Source: Phytophthora sp. 'mugwort'
Taxonomy: Eukaryota > Oomycota > Peronosporomycetes > Peronosporales > Peronosporaceae
Length of the DNA stretch: 64,000 nt
Direction: 5' to 3'
Assembly (NCBI GenBank): GCA_033558025.1
Contig: JAUCEF010000001.1
Span: 1-64,000 of the forward strand
In this document: piece by piece, positions 30,679 through 40,373 of the stretch
How positions within the stretch are numbered: the first letter of the stretch is position 1
Layout of the letters: every line of letters starts with the position of its first letter
The notes under the pieces: generated by a model
What the model was told of the DNA's origin: nothing
Database searches by the model: none
Seen by the model: only the letters and a program-made list of their open reading frames with translations
Translations under genes and position numbers: made by a program

Positions 30679-30972
30679 TTAAGCAATATTTGTGAAGTCG
30701 ATCAAAGAAATTGACTTGAAATTTAGCGCGCAGCTTAGCGAGTATTGAAAGGTCGTTTGAGCCAATCCGGCGAGCTGGGCTTGGCTGAGAGATGGATGCT
30801 TGGAGTAGTGGCGATATAATTGAAGCTGATGCGCACTAGATAGCCGAGTGAGGGTGGATGAAGAGGTAAGAGAGGGCATCGGAAGCTTCGAGTCGAGGCT
30901 TGAGAAATGGGAAGTGAGGGAGCAAAGTGCTGTTGAAGTTGGCCTGTCGAGATCGTGGGGAATACCAACCAC
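30679..30972 (-). pseudogene. Fragment of CENP-B/pogo-type HTH domain
   Basis: On minus, from about 30879, SSTLTRLSSAHQLQLYRHY, then PSLSQAQLAGLAQTTF. This fits the first helix-turn-helix of CENP-B/Tigger-type (pogo) transposases (basic residues are fewer than usual). The frame stops after about 65 residues of this similarity; the DDE domain is absent. A fragment, tentatively assigned. Confidence 0.4.
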
Positions 30973-31252
30973 CCCCGTTGCAGTCGGAACCGACCTAAGG
31001 AACCGCGGAGAAAATGACTGACATATTTAATGATCGTAAAGTCAAATCAATTTGCAAACGACTGACTTATCACTAAGTCAGTGATATCGTAAGGCTTTGT
31101 TGCTTCTTGACAACACTCGCGTGAATTCCGGATACGTCGCCGCTTCTCTGACCAACGTTGAAGTTGCTTTTTTGCCGCCCAACACGACGAGCTAACGGCC
31201 ACCTCTTGAGGCAGGCATAGTTGCCGCTTGTAAAAGCGTCATTACCGGCGGC

Positions 31253-31380
31253 GGCAAGTGCAGCACGCCCTTGACAAGCTAGAAGCAGAGCCGACCATGG
31301 ACCTAAGCAACGTCGCCAAGATCTACAGCGTCGACACACAGCAGGCGGTGTTGTGGAGCATCGAGAGCTGGAAGCTCCGC
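31253..31380 (+). repeat. Diverged duplicate, copy 1 (coding-like)
   Basis: Reads HALDKLEAEPTMDLSNVAKI in frame, then SVDTQQAVLWSIESWKL. It aligns over about 120 bp with 32177-32297 (HALDKREADLSVDVSIIAQL). Copy 1 ends in an 18-C run at 31380-31397; copy 2 is cut by the LTR at 32298. The source gene is unknown. Confidence 0.6.
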
Positions 31381-31437
31381 CCCCCCCCCCCCCCCCCAGC
31401 GTCTTCATTAACCGCTAGAAGAAGACAGGCTTGGTTG

Positions 31438-31644
31438 ATACTACACGCGCGAGTTCGCGGATCCGGGCGCCATCATGAATGAGCTTGCAGATATGCTGTC
31501 GCGTCTGCACCGCCCGAACTCGATGTCGGTCGAAGAGCGGTTGAACCCACCGAAAGAGAACATCCTCGCGGATGAGCCAGCGGACGAAGATTTCTGCCAG
31601 GAGAGCCTCCACGGAGCGAGAACAGTTGCGGGCAAGATGACGTA
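31438..31644 (+). pseudogene. Coding-like fragment of unknown gene
   Basis: In one + frame: YTREFADPGAIMNELADMLS, then PNSMSVEERLNPPKENI and a Glu/Asp-rich end, stop TAG. Composition is protein-like, with no start codon upstream. It follows the C run and may belong to the same protein as the duplicate at 31253. No family recognised. Confidence 0.35.
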
Positions 31645-32176
31645 GGCGGTCCCGAAGAAGACGACAATATTGCTGCTTCTACCGATCCGACGTCGGAGAA
31701 CCTGTCCACAGAAGAGCTAAAAAAAATGAGCGTCTTCAATGGATGGCACAACTTTTCGTTAGCATCGGTGCGATGGGGGTGCCTTCAAGAGAGATTATCG
31801 GGCTTCGAACGATGCGGAGAGTGTTTAGAGATGAGCTTGCGTGTAGATAAGGCCACAAGCAGCAAAGTCGATGCTCGACTTCTTAGGACGTCCTTCACCA
31901 AACGGACCTTAGCAATAGTTAAGCACCTTTGTTTTGTCACAATGGAGGCTTTAGTATCACAAAAGACTAAGTAGAGGGTGGAGGCATGCTTGACTTGTGC
32001 TTGTACGGTCTCGGTCGTTGGGAACCTTTCTCGTATCTCTCCGCGGAGTGAATCACAATCTAGGATATAACGACCGAGAGGATTGTCTGTAAGTTATAAC
32101 ACAAACTCCGTTGAGTTATCACAACTGAAGTGTGCTACCTTCGTGATCCGCTTCCAAGCACAACTATCAGTCACGT

Positions 32177-32297
32177 CGCGTGGAACACGCCCTCGACAAG
32201 CGGGAAGCAGACCTGTCAGTGGACGTGAGTATCATCGCTCAGCTCTGTACACATGGGCGCGCAGCGAGCGGCGTTGTGAAGCTTGAAGAGCTGGAAC
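32177..32297 (+). repeat. Diverged duplicate, copy 2, cut by LTR
   Basis: About two-thirds identical to 31253-31380. The open frame meets a TGA supplied by the first bases of the LTR at 32298, so the LTR inserted into this copy. Confidence 0.6.
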
Positions 32298-32763
32298 TGT
32301 GACGGGGGTCACACGCACCCTGGCCTGAGGAAGCGTAGCTTCTAACCGAGACAGACGCCCTGCATCTCTGTCTTCTTCACACAAGGAAAGCTTGGCTTTC
32401 CTATTGTCCGTGGGACGAAATTCCCACGACTTGTTAACTTCTAGGTTAGATTTAAACTGAGTTTTATTAACCTGCTCCTATGTTCCTACTAACTATAAAC
32501 TGACTAATTAATGCATCCTTTAAATCACCGTTTCTCAATGGGTGGTCCTCAAGCCGTGTCTCCTTCCTAAGTGCGAATCGTACCTAAAGGCGTCTCTCCT
32601 AAGTGCGCTTCGTACCTAACTGTATATCTCGTCTCAGTGCGACCTGTACTTAGTGGTGTGTCTTCTCTCCTAGATACGATCGGTACCTAGTGTGTGGGCG
32701 TCTCATAATGCGTGGTCACACCAACTGGTCATGGGCCATCCATCAGGAACACATCCTATTACA
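32298..32763 (-). repeat. 3' LTR of Gypsy-C (466 bp)
   Basis: On + from TGTGACGGGGGTCACAC to ATCCTATTACA; inverse of the Gypsy-A LTR family. To the right, on minus, TTTGGGTGTGGGAGGG immediately precedes the LTR start and is a good polypurine tract (32764-32779). There is no PBS on the other side, so this is the 3' LTR of a minus-strand element. Inside are several CCTAAGTGCG / GTACCTA units. Confidence 0.75.
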
Positions 32764-32799
32764 CCCTCCCACACCCAAACGGAAAACACCGCGCGGGAA

Positions 32800-34330
32800 A
32801 AGGTCCGAGGGGAGTCCAGCGGACAACGGGAACTTCGTGCCGCACGCGGAGGTTGAACCTCACTTCTCGAAAACCCCGCCGACGCCGACGATACTCGCCC
32901 AATGGGCATGGCCAAGACCACGACATCACCGAGCCCCCGGCGCTTAGCGCACCCGCAACACCCGCCGACACGTCCGGTGTCCGAAGAGATAGCGTCCAGC
33001 GCTGGCCCGACGAAGACACGGAGTCAGACGAAGGCGGTTCCCGCCACCAAGAAGGCCGGGAAGAAGGAGGCCCCGCGGGCTAGGACCAAGTCAAAGACGA
33101 AGACTAAGAATACCAAGACCCCGGCCCGCAGAGCGGCGTTGTCTGCCGCGCGCCGTCATAAGCGACACGAAGTGTGCGTACCAGGCTCCGTGGATACGTT
33201 AAGCGATGAGTCGAGCGACGAGGGTGACGAGTGGTGGTCAATAATAACCTCGTCCTTCCTGACGAGGCCACCCCTGGCAAGGCTACATCCGCCGATAAGG
33301 CGAAGCCTCCCGCGCTTGTGAAGGGCTCGGCTCCGCCGACCAAGCCGTCAGCCGAAACGACCTCGCTGGCCAGCGCTCCGGAGGCGCCAGCGGCCCTGTA
33401 GAAGGGTTTGACAATGACCTGCGGGCCGATGCGCCGTCACTGAGGTGGCTCCGTCCAAGCCTCTTGTAGAGACGCCAAACGCTGACGTCGAGGCGAATGA
33501 CAAAAAGCGGGCGGATCCAATACGGGACGTGCTGATGACCCGAGGTCCCGCCCGAAGACGTTTCACACAAGGTGGATTACGGGTTATCCGAGCACGAGCA
33601 CGAGTCACCGTCGTCTTCCCCACAGCTCACTGAGCAGCAGCGTACCATTCGTGCTGAAAGCCCTGCGAGCCCGCGCAGCAAAGCTGCCGTCGAGAGAGCC
33701 AAGCTGCTGCTTAAGAGCCCTGAAGCACCGGCTGTGCCAGCCCCTCCTGCGGCTCTGCTCGAGTAGCCCCTGATCATCACCAACGCCGGTGGCAACGAAG
33801 GACTTGACCCTGCGCGTCTGCAACGAGACAACTGTGAACACCTGCACGAGCGCGCGGACGCAGCGCGGCTTGACGCCGAACGATCTTGAGACCGCAAACG
33901 CGAACACGAGCCGTCGGCCCGCGCAGTCGTGAGCAGCTGCTAGCGCACCGCATCTGATCTCCGGAGGATCATTCGTCGTATTAAGCCGTCAGCCCGGGGT
34001 CACCGTAGCTAGCTGCGAGGAGTGTCCAATCGTTCTTGCGAGCGATACGGCCCTCGCTCGACAGAACAACGAGGTTGAGTTCGAGGCTTGGCTTCGCCAC
34101 GCCGGCTACCCCGTAGCTGAGTTACTGCGGTCGTCTCATCGACTAGATTGGCTCGTACTGCGGCGTCTTCGTTTTCGCATGGCGAAGCTGATAGCCGGCC
34201 GGGTTTGGGATCGACGTTGGGATGTTCGAGACTTGCCCACACCGCAAGTTGTCCTCGAAGAGGTCATGGCGAAGGTGCAGAAGTCGAGGCAGTCACAGCC
34301 CGTTGAACTTAGGCGCGTCCTAGGGCCTGT
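32800..34330 (+). pseudogene. Plus-strand gag-like coding tract next to a minus-strand pol
   Basis: A tract with protein-like composition on +, in at least four frames. First a Lys/Thr/Ala-rich part (about 32980-33200: TKTRSQTKAVPATKKAGKK), then an acidic cluster (SDESSDEGDEWW), Pro/Ala-rich parts, HEHESPSSSPQLTEQQRTIR at 33590-33650, and at about 34040-34320 a region with EVEFEAWLRHAGYPVAELL and WDRRWDVRDLPTPQVVLEEV. It looks like the long N-terminal part of a Gypsy gag. It runs against the pol of Gypsy-C, so it is either a nested fragment or an antisense frame of that element. Confidence 0.45.
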
Positions 34331-35403
34331 TAACCCCGACAGGCTTCGTCGGAGCGCTTATAAGCGTCCACGATGTCGGCGCAGTCCGCCGCGAGGCGGT
34401 TTTCCGCGTGTCCGTCATTTGCTCGAGGAGCAGGTCGGGTCGATCCGGGATCGCTATGACCGCGTGCGGTGTCTGGAGCGGCACCCGCCTGTCGAACCTG
34501 CGAGAGCTGCGTTTTTTGCGCGGCCGCCATCGCCTCCTTCGACTGAGGAGGCACTGATGCGAGTGGTGCAGAGCGCTCTGCATCGCTACACGGGGTCTCG
34601 GGCTGAACCGGCGGAAGACGCTCAGCCTCATGGTACGCTTTGAGCATGCCGACGTAAAACATTTGATGCATCGCCATGGACGATGGCAGATCCAGCGTGT
34701 AGGCGTTGCCGTGGACTCCAATGACCGTGAATGGTCCCACGAATCTGGCCTGAGTTTAGTGCTCCCCATTGAAGACACTGTGTGTAGGATGATTTTTGGC
34801 ATTTAATAACATCAAATCTACAAATTTAACCACTTGTGTGTTGTTGCGTCCATGGCGGTCACTGTTTCCCTTTTGTACGTCTTGGGTGGCTGCCATGACG
34901 TCACAGAGGCGAGCGCGAATCACTGTTCCGGCCTCGATGAAGAAAAGAAGGTTCCGTTTCACGGACGGGCGTATGCCTTTGAGACCCATTGGGTCGTCGA
35001 CGACAGAGCCTCCCACATTCAAATTAGAAGCCGGAGGCAATGATAGCGGCGTACGCGGATGCCGCAACCCATTAACGTAGAACGGAGCGAACCCTGTAGA
35101 CACGTGAACCGCGATATTCAGCGCAAATTCCACTTGCGCCGACTGCGTGCTCCGCTTCCTGGGTTCTGCCACGCAGACACTGCGCAAGATGTCTCCCAAG
35201 ACACGGTTGACGAGTTCGGTTTGTCCATCGGTCTGTGGGTGGTCCGTTGTGGCCATGTCCAGCTTCGTATCGAGAAGTCGGAATGGGTGTTGCCAGAAGT
35301 GAGACATAAATCGAGGGTCTCTGTCACTGATAAATGCATCTAAGAGGCCGTGATGACGGAGGGCACTGTCAATGAAGAGCTGTGCCGCCAGCGGTGCTGT
35401 CAC
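34331..35403 (-). pseudogene. Gypsy-C integrase core and C-terminal tail
   Basis: Integrase inserts the cDNA. A 215-codon frame (35403-34756) holds FISDRDPRFMSHFW with the second catalytic Asp, TTDHPQTDGQTELVNRVL with the catalytic Glu, and GFAPFYVNGLRHPRTPL. After a frameshift at about 34750, PFTVIGVHGNAYTLDLPSSM is the SH3-like C-terminal part found before the chromodomain. The chromodomain itself is missing: homology ends at about 34330, where the plus-strand gag-like tract begins. Confidence 0.75.
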
Positions 35404-35528
35404 ATCTCCTTCACGTCCACCAGCCGCAACATCTTGATCAGCCGGTAAATGAAGCCCAAGACGCCAGTATGGCCTCGCCCATCGGGCGGTACCTCGATGA
35501 TGAAGTCATACTCACGGAGTGCCAGCAG

Positions 35529-35963
35529 TCAGCCGGAACACGCAAGCCCATCAATGCCGCTGCCGAAGCGGCCGAGGGTTTCACCCGTTGGCACGTCTCG
35601 CACGTCTTGACGTAAGAGCGAACCCACCTGTACATGCGGGGCCATCATTAGTCCCTTGCCACCGACTTCGTACGTCTTTTTGCGACCAATGTGGCCACTA
35701 AGCGCCGTGTCGTGGGCCTCAAAGAGGATTTGGTGCCTCAAGGCGTCGTCATTGGGCACGCCAAGGCGAGGAGCGTCCTCTTTGTCTATTTGGTAGTAGA
35801 GAAGATCATGCGAGAGGGTATAGCGGTGCAACCGCGCGCGTCGACGAGCCGTAAGTTGCGCATTCCAAAATCCCGCGCGCAGCGCTTCTACCAAATCTCT
35901 GAGATTGTCGTCTTCTGCGTCGGCATCGCGAATCAGCGCATGGAGCGGTGGATCGAGAAGCAC
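35529..35963 (-). pseudogene. Gypsy-C integrase zinc-binding domain (HHCC)
   Basis: On minus: ILFEAHDTALSGHIGRKKTYE holds the His-His part; the Cys-Cys part, CETCQRVKPSAASAAAL, is in the adjacent frame at 35635-35438. Between them the frame shifts. Preceded by a stretch that includes LARRRARLHRYTLSHDLLYY-like sequence, typical between RNase H and integrase. Confidence 0.7.
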
Positions 35964-35991
35964 AGCGTGTGCTAGCTCGTAGTCTGGTCTC

Positions 35992-36345
35992 TTAAAGAGC
36001 GCGTCGGCCAGGATGTTTTTGCTTGCCCGGCTTGTAAGCCACTGCGAAGTTGTACTCGGCGAAGAACGATAGCCATCGCGCTTTGCAATGAGAGAGATGC
36101 GGCGACGAGGTCGCCATCCTCAACGAGGCATGGTCTGTGTAGATCGCAAAAGTCTTGCTGCCCAGCAGACGAATTCTGAACTTCACTAGCACGTACTTCA
36201 TGGCGAGGAGTTCCTTGTCATGCACAGGGTAGTTCTTTTCCGCAACCTTCAGCTGCCGGGATTGGAACGAGATCACCCTCTCCCTGCCTTCGGCATCAAC
36301 TTGGAGCAGGGCACAGCCGATGGCAAAGTCAGAAGCGTCACCCAC
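35992..36345 (-). pseudogene. Gypsy-C RNase H domain
   Basis: On minus: DASDFAIGCALLQVDAEG with the first catalytic Asp, then RVISFQSRQLKVAEKNYPVH, KELLAMKYVLVKFRIRLLGS, YTDHASLRMA and FAVAYKPGKQKHPGRRAL. Its match is at 60837-61109 in Gypsy-F. The frame is intact across the domain. Confidence 0.75.
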
Positions 36346-36349
36346 AACG

Positions 36350-37325
36350 CTAACGGATGCTCCTCGTCTAGAGGCGCCAGAATTGAGGCACTCTGCAGAC
36401 TCTGCTAGATGGCGTCGAAGGCTCTCCGAGCCTCATCGGTCCATAGACATTCCGCTTCTTTCTTTAGGAGGTTCGTCAAAGGCCTGGCCAACTCAGCGTA
36501 GTTCTAGCTATACTTGTGTAAGTGGTTGGCGAGGCTGAGCCACTTACGCAGATCCCACTGGGAGGTAGTCACTGGTCACTGAGATTTGCTTCAATCTTCT
36601 CGGGGTCAGCCCTTACGCCGTCCTTCCCAAGGAAGCACCCGAGGAACGAGATTTCTTCCGCGCCGAAGATGCACTTGTTAATGTTTGCATACACACGGTT
36701 CTCTCTCATGCACAACAAGACCTCATGGAGGTGTGCAATGTGCATTTCGACGTCGGTCTTTCCACCGTAGCACGGCTATGAACGAAGATGTTTATCGAAG
36801 TAGGTCTGCAAGAAGTGCCGCGGCCGGAATAGCTGTGTCACCAAGCGATTAAACGTCGCTGGCGCGTTGGATAGCCCTTGGGGCATCACCAACCATTCCC
36901 ACAACATCCTGCTGGGAGTACTCACCGCTGTCAAGAGGAATATCTGATTCCGGAACGCATCAGTAGCTGATAGTACTCGTCGACCATGTCGAGCGCGCTG
37001 AACACAGTGCAGCCCGCCATGTTGTTCTGCAACACATCCTTCCGAGGAGTAGGTGTTGACACCGAGATGGTGCCCGCATTCTGCTTATTGAAGGCGTGAA
37101 CCATACGTCAATTCCCGTTGGGTTTGCGCACACAAAATGTCGGGGACGAGCGCGGCGACTTTGACTCGCGCACCATGCCGGCGGCATGCTTCGCCGCGAA
37201 GAACGCGTCGATTACATCGACTTATTCCTTTCGAAGGGGCCACTGACGTGTGGTGCAGTACTTGGTACCAGGCTCCAAGTCGATTTCTTGGCGAACGCCA
37301 CGATCCAGCGGTAATATGGAAAGGG
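36350..37325 (-). pseudogene. Gypsy-C reverse transcriptase, active site destroyed
   Basis: On minus, it opens with PLDRGVRQEIDLEPGTKYC and TRQWPL (about 37320-37225). Further on comes the palm; the catalytic YxDD is at 36794-36802 as YFD, followed by one extra base that shifts the frame; in the shifted frame the next residues read NIFVHS, so the second Asp is Asn. Homology to Gypsy ends abruptly at about 37325, where a plus-strand gag of another family begins. Confidence 0.7.
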
Positions 37326-38045
37326 GTACCAATACTTTGTGTCGGGATTGAAAAACAGAATATGGAAGGCTGCGCTGAACACGACCATGGTGAATTTGAT
37401 CCCTCAATCAATAGCGATCCTGTTGTACAAGAATACCAGCGGAGGACGACGCCGACTTCGCGGATGGAGTGAAGTCCCCGCATCCGTAGGACCAAGCCAT
37501 GATGGCTCAGATGATGCCGATGATGCAGCAAACCCAGAACTTGCTGTTGCAACAACAGCAGCAGATGTCGCGACCGCAGCGTTCGCAGGAGAGGCCGGCT
37601 AATGTTGCCGGCGGTGCAGAAGGCTCCTGAAGCCCCCGTTATGGCACCCGCTGTGAGTGGAAATGCGGACGCTTCGTCGGAACCATTCAGAGGCATCTGC
37701 CAAGGGCCAGATATATACTCTCGAGACGGCCATGTAATTTGAGTACGTTGCCATATGTTTGGGCACGCTAAAACGAGTGCAAGCGGCAGTATAGATTGTT
37801 AGAATGGGGTCGGTAGACCACCACGCGCTATGAGATTACGATGCAAAAGACAGAGTGAATTGAGGATCTTACCAGCTTCTAGTAGAAGATCTACGGGCTC
37901 TCCATTGCCACACACTTCTGATCCCATGGTCGCAACTGCCGGTGTACCTCCCATCCAACATGGGTTCTGTTCGAACTGCTTGCTAAATGGCCACTTCCAA
38001 GCGAGTGTTTGGGGCCACGAGCGCAGAATCCTGGACGAGGGTTAG
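37326..38045 (+). pseudogene. Gag C-terminal remnant (same type as 5700-7300)
   Basis: On +, in shifting frames: NTTMVNLIPQSIAILLYKN near 37380-37437, then MMAQMMPMMQQTQNLLLQQQ at about 37499-37560, a Pro/Arg/Ser stretch, and near 37950-38000 a knuckle-like FCSNCLLNGHFQA in which the last Cys is Val. This is the C-terminal half of the gag type whose N-terminal half lies at 5700-7300. It abuts the broken 5' end of Gypsy-C. Confidence 0.55.
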
Positions 38046-38222
38046 GAAAAACACCGCCACGTAGCGGCGGCGACGCTCAGTCAGTACAACGCAGAAACAA
38101 CACTTGTTTGCTTAGAAAACGAATGGGGCTGAGAACGAATGCACGTGTAGCCGAATGCAACATACGTCCTAACGTTATTGTGAAACCAGCAAATGCGTTT
38201 TGCTAAGTTTATAGCTTTATAA

Positions 38223-40138
38223 TTATTCATATCCGTGGCGATACTCCTCAAAGTCATCCTCGTAACGACTGTCTCCATCCAACGGGTCGACGCCTGCTTT
38301 TGCCGAGGCGGTAAATGGTCCGCATCGCGTTGCGCTTGTCGACCGTGACAGGCCATCACCAGGCAACTTGCAGTCTTTGTTGGTTTCGTCTCTGGCATCA
38401 CCACAAAGACATCGCTGTCGAGAGGGCGAACGAGACAGCGACCCCCCCCCCTCTGTCTCGATAATTTCCTGGATGTCATCACTGTCGCATTCGGTGTTGT
38501 TATCGTAGACATTGGGGCCTCGGTCATTTAAGCGGCGAGGCTTCTTAGAGTTTGTCAAAGCCACGCTCGAACCTTCCTTCTCATCATCGTGCTTAAAGTC
38601 AAACGTGTAAGGCCCAGGCTTGCTAAGTGATACGGATCCCACGATGCGAACAGCCTTTTTATCGGCTTTACATTCGTCCCGGTATACTCGGGATGAAAGT
38701 TGGTCTTCCCCTGGTATGTCTTCCTCGATACCTTCGTCGTCACTTAAACGAGTTGACCGGCCAGCGCGGCGTCTCTTTTCACGATCTCTGAGCTCTGCGT
38801 CCCTCAACGGTCTCAAGAATGGGTGTTCAAGACAGTGTTTAGCTGATGAGCGAAGCCTTGGCTCAAGCTGCAAAGTGTTAATGAGAAAATCCAGTGTTCC
38901 GTCCGGAAGTGGTCGAGCGCCTAGTAGCTCCTGGAAAGACTTCGATGGTGCTTGAACAGTGGCAACACCCCGAGGAACCCTAGGGAGAAGAACCGCTGGG
39001 AGCGGCCCCAGGTAACTCTGAATGAGGTTGCTGTGTGTAGTAGATAAAGGACTTAGCAGACTCCACCTTCAGGCAAAATGCATAAGAGTGCTTACATTTG
39101 TTCGATTTGCGTGTTCCCGGGGAAGAGTGGGCGACCTGTTAGAAGCTCCATCAGCACACAGCCCACACTCCAAATGTCGGCATCAAAGGAATAGCGGTCG
39201 AGCCTACGACGATAAACAGCACGACAAGTGTTATGATTGTTGGTAGCGTTGGTCAAACAAATTTTCTTTGCAAACCTACCGCAACTCTTGTTCCGGAGGA
39301 CGGTACCAACGCGTTGACACGTAGTCTGACAGCGGATCGCCTTCAAATTGTACAGTCCTCGCAACGCCTACATCCCGCTTGTTATTTAATTGTTCGATGC
39401 GAGCCCTCTTTTCAATGATCAACTTACCAAAGTCGCACAGCTTGATGTCACCGTTTTCATCAATGAGGATGTTGTCCGGTTTGATGTCTGATATTGTTGT
39501 TAGACGACGAAATATCGTATGCGTTTATCCCACAGCAGAATTCACTAAAGCTTTACAGTTTACCTCGGTGAATAATGCGGTTGGAGTGGCAGTACTCCAA
39601 AGCCTTGCACAACTGAAAAATTATCTTCCTGGCCTCTTGTGGTTGTACTCCATGTTTGTTTTTGGACAAGAGCTGCCAAGTACAAGTACGGGAAAAGGTG
39701 CATTCAAGCACTGAGCACCCCTAAACAAATGATGTTTGCTCGTACCTTCACCATGCCTTCGCGCACATAATCGAACACTAAGTGTAAGAAGCCGTCGTGC
39801 CGGAAGCTGTTACGATAGGACACGATATTGGGGTGGCTAAGCATAGAGCATGTTTGAATCTCCCGCTTCGACAATTGCTCATCTACGACAAGAGCTAGAT
39901 TTAAGGTGCTATAGATTCATGCAAGGCTAATATGCATTACCGACACTTACCACCAGCCGTCTTAAACTTCTTGATTGCCACGTAGTCGCCGCTTGCCTGG
40001 ATAACAGGCACATGATACGTGTATGGGTACAAAAAAACAAAAGCAAAATATACGGGCGATGCATACCTTTTCTTTGGCTTTGTACACGATACCATATGTG
40101 CCCTCGCCAATGATTTTCTCCACTACATACTTATCCAT
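38223..40138 (-). CDS. CDKL-like Ser/Thr protein kinase, 8 exons, 475 residues
   Basis: Phosphorylates protein substrates; CMGC group. Exons on minus: 40138-40067, 39996-39951, 39882-39746, 39672-39564, 39487-39428, 39367-39280, 39203-39096, 39030-38223; all introns are GT-AG and the phases join to one frame. Motifs in order: glycine loop [18 protein letters not shown] with the ATP-binding Lys, [21 protein letters not shown], then STRWYRPPE (CMGC-type activation segment), [23 protein letters not shown]. The kinase domain ends about residue 290 with CLEHPFL. The rest, about 190 residues, is acidic, Ser-rich and probably disordered. The TRWYRPPE and the short linker after it favour the CDKL family; a flagellar role is known for CDKL kinases elsewhere but is not shown here. 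A 7-C run in the tail is in frame. Confidence 0.88.
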
Positions 40139-40373
40139 TGGATGCTGTAAGGCCTTCTCGGTCTTTTACTTTGAGAAAGGAAGCTCTACAGCACTTTGAA
40201 TATGTAGTCTCCCCCAAAATTACCAATCAAAATCGGCCTTGCCTGTTTCCGTTTCACTGTCAGTATATTATTCTTGGAGAATCTACAATCAGCCACCTGC
40301 GAACGCAAAGGGCTGGTGACATTCCCGTTTGTCCTCGACAATTCGTCAATTCATACTTCGAAGTTCTTCGGAG

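Noticed and set aside
31415..31751. Three minus frames overlapping the plus-strand coding-like fragment
   Set aside because: The plus frame has better protein composition; the minus ones are shadows.
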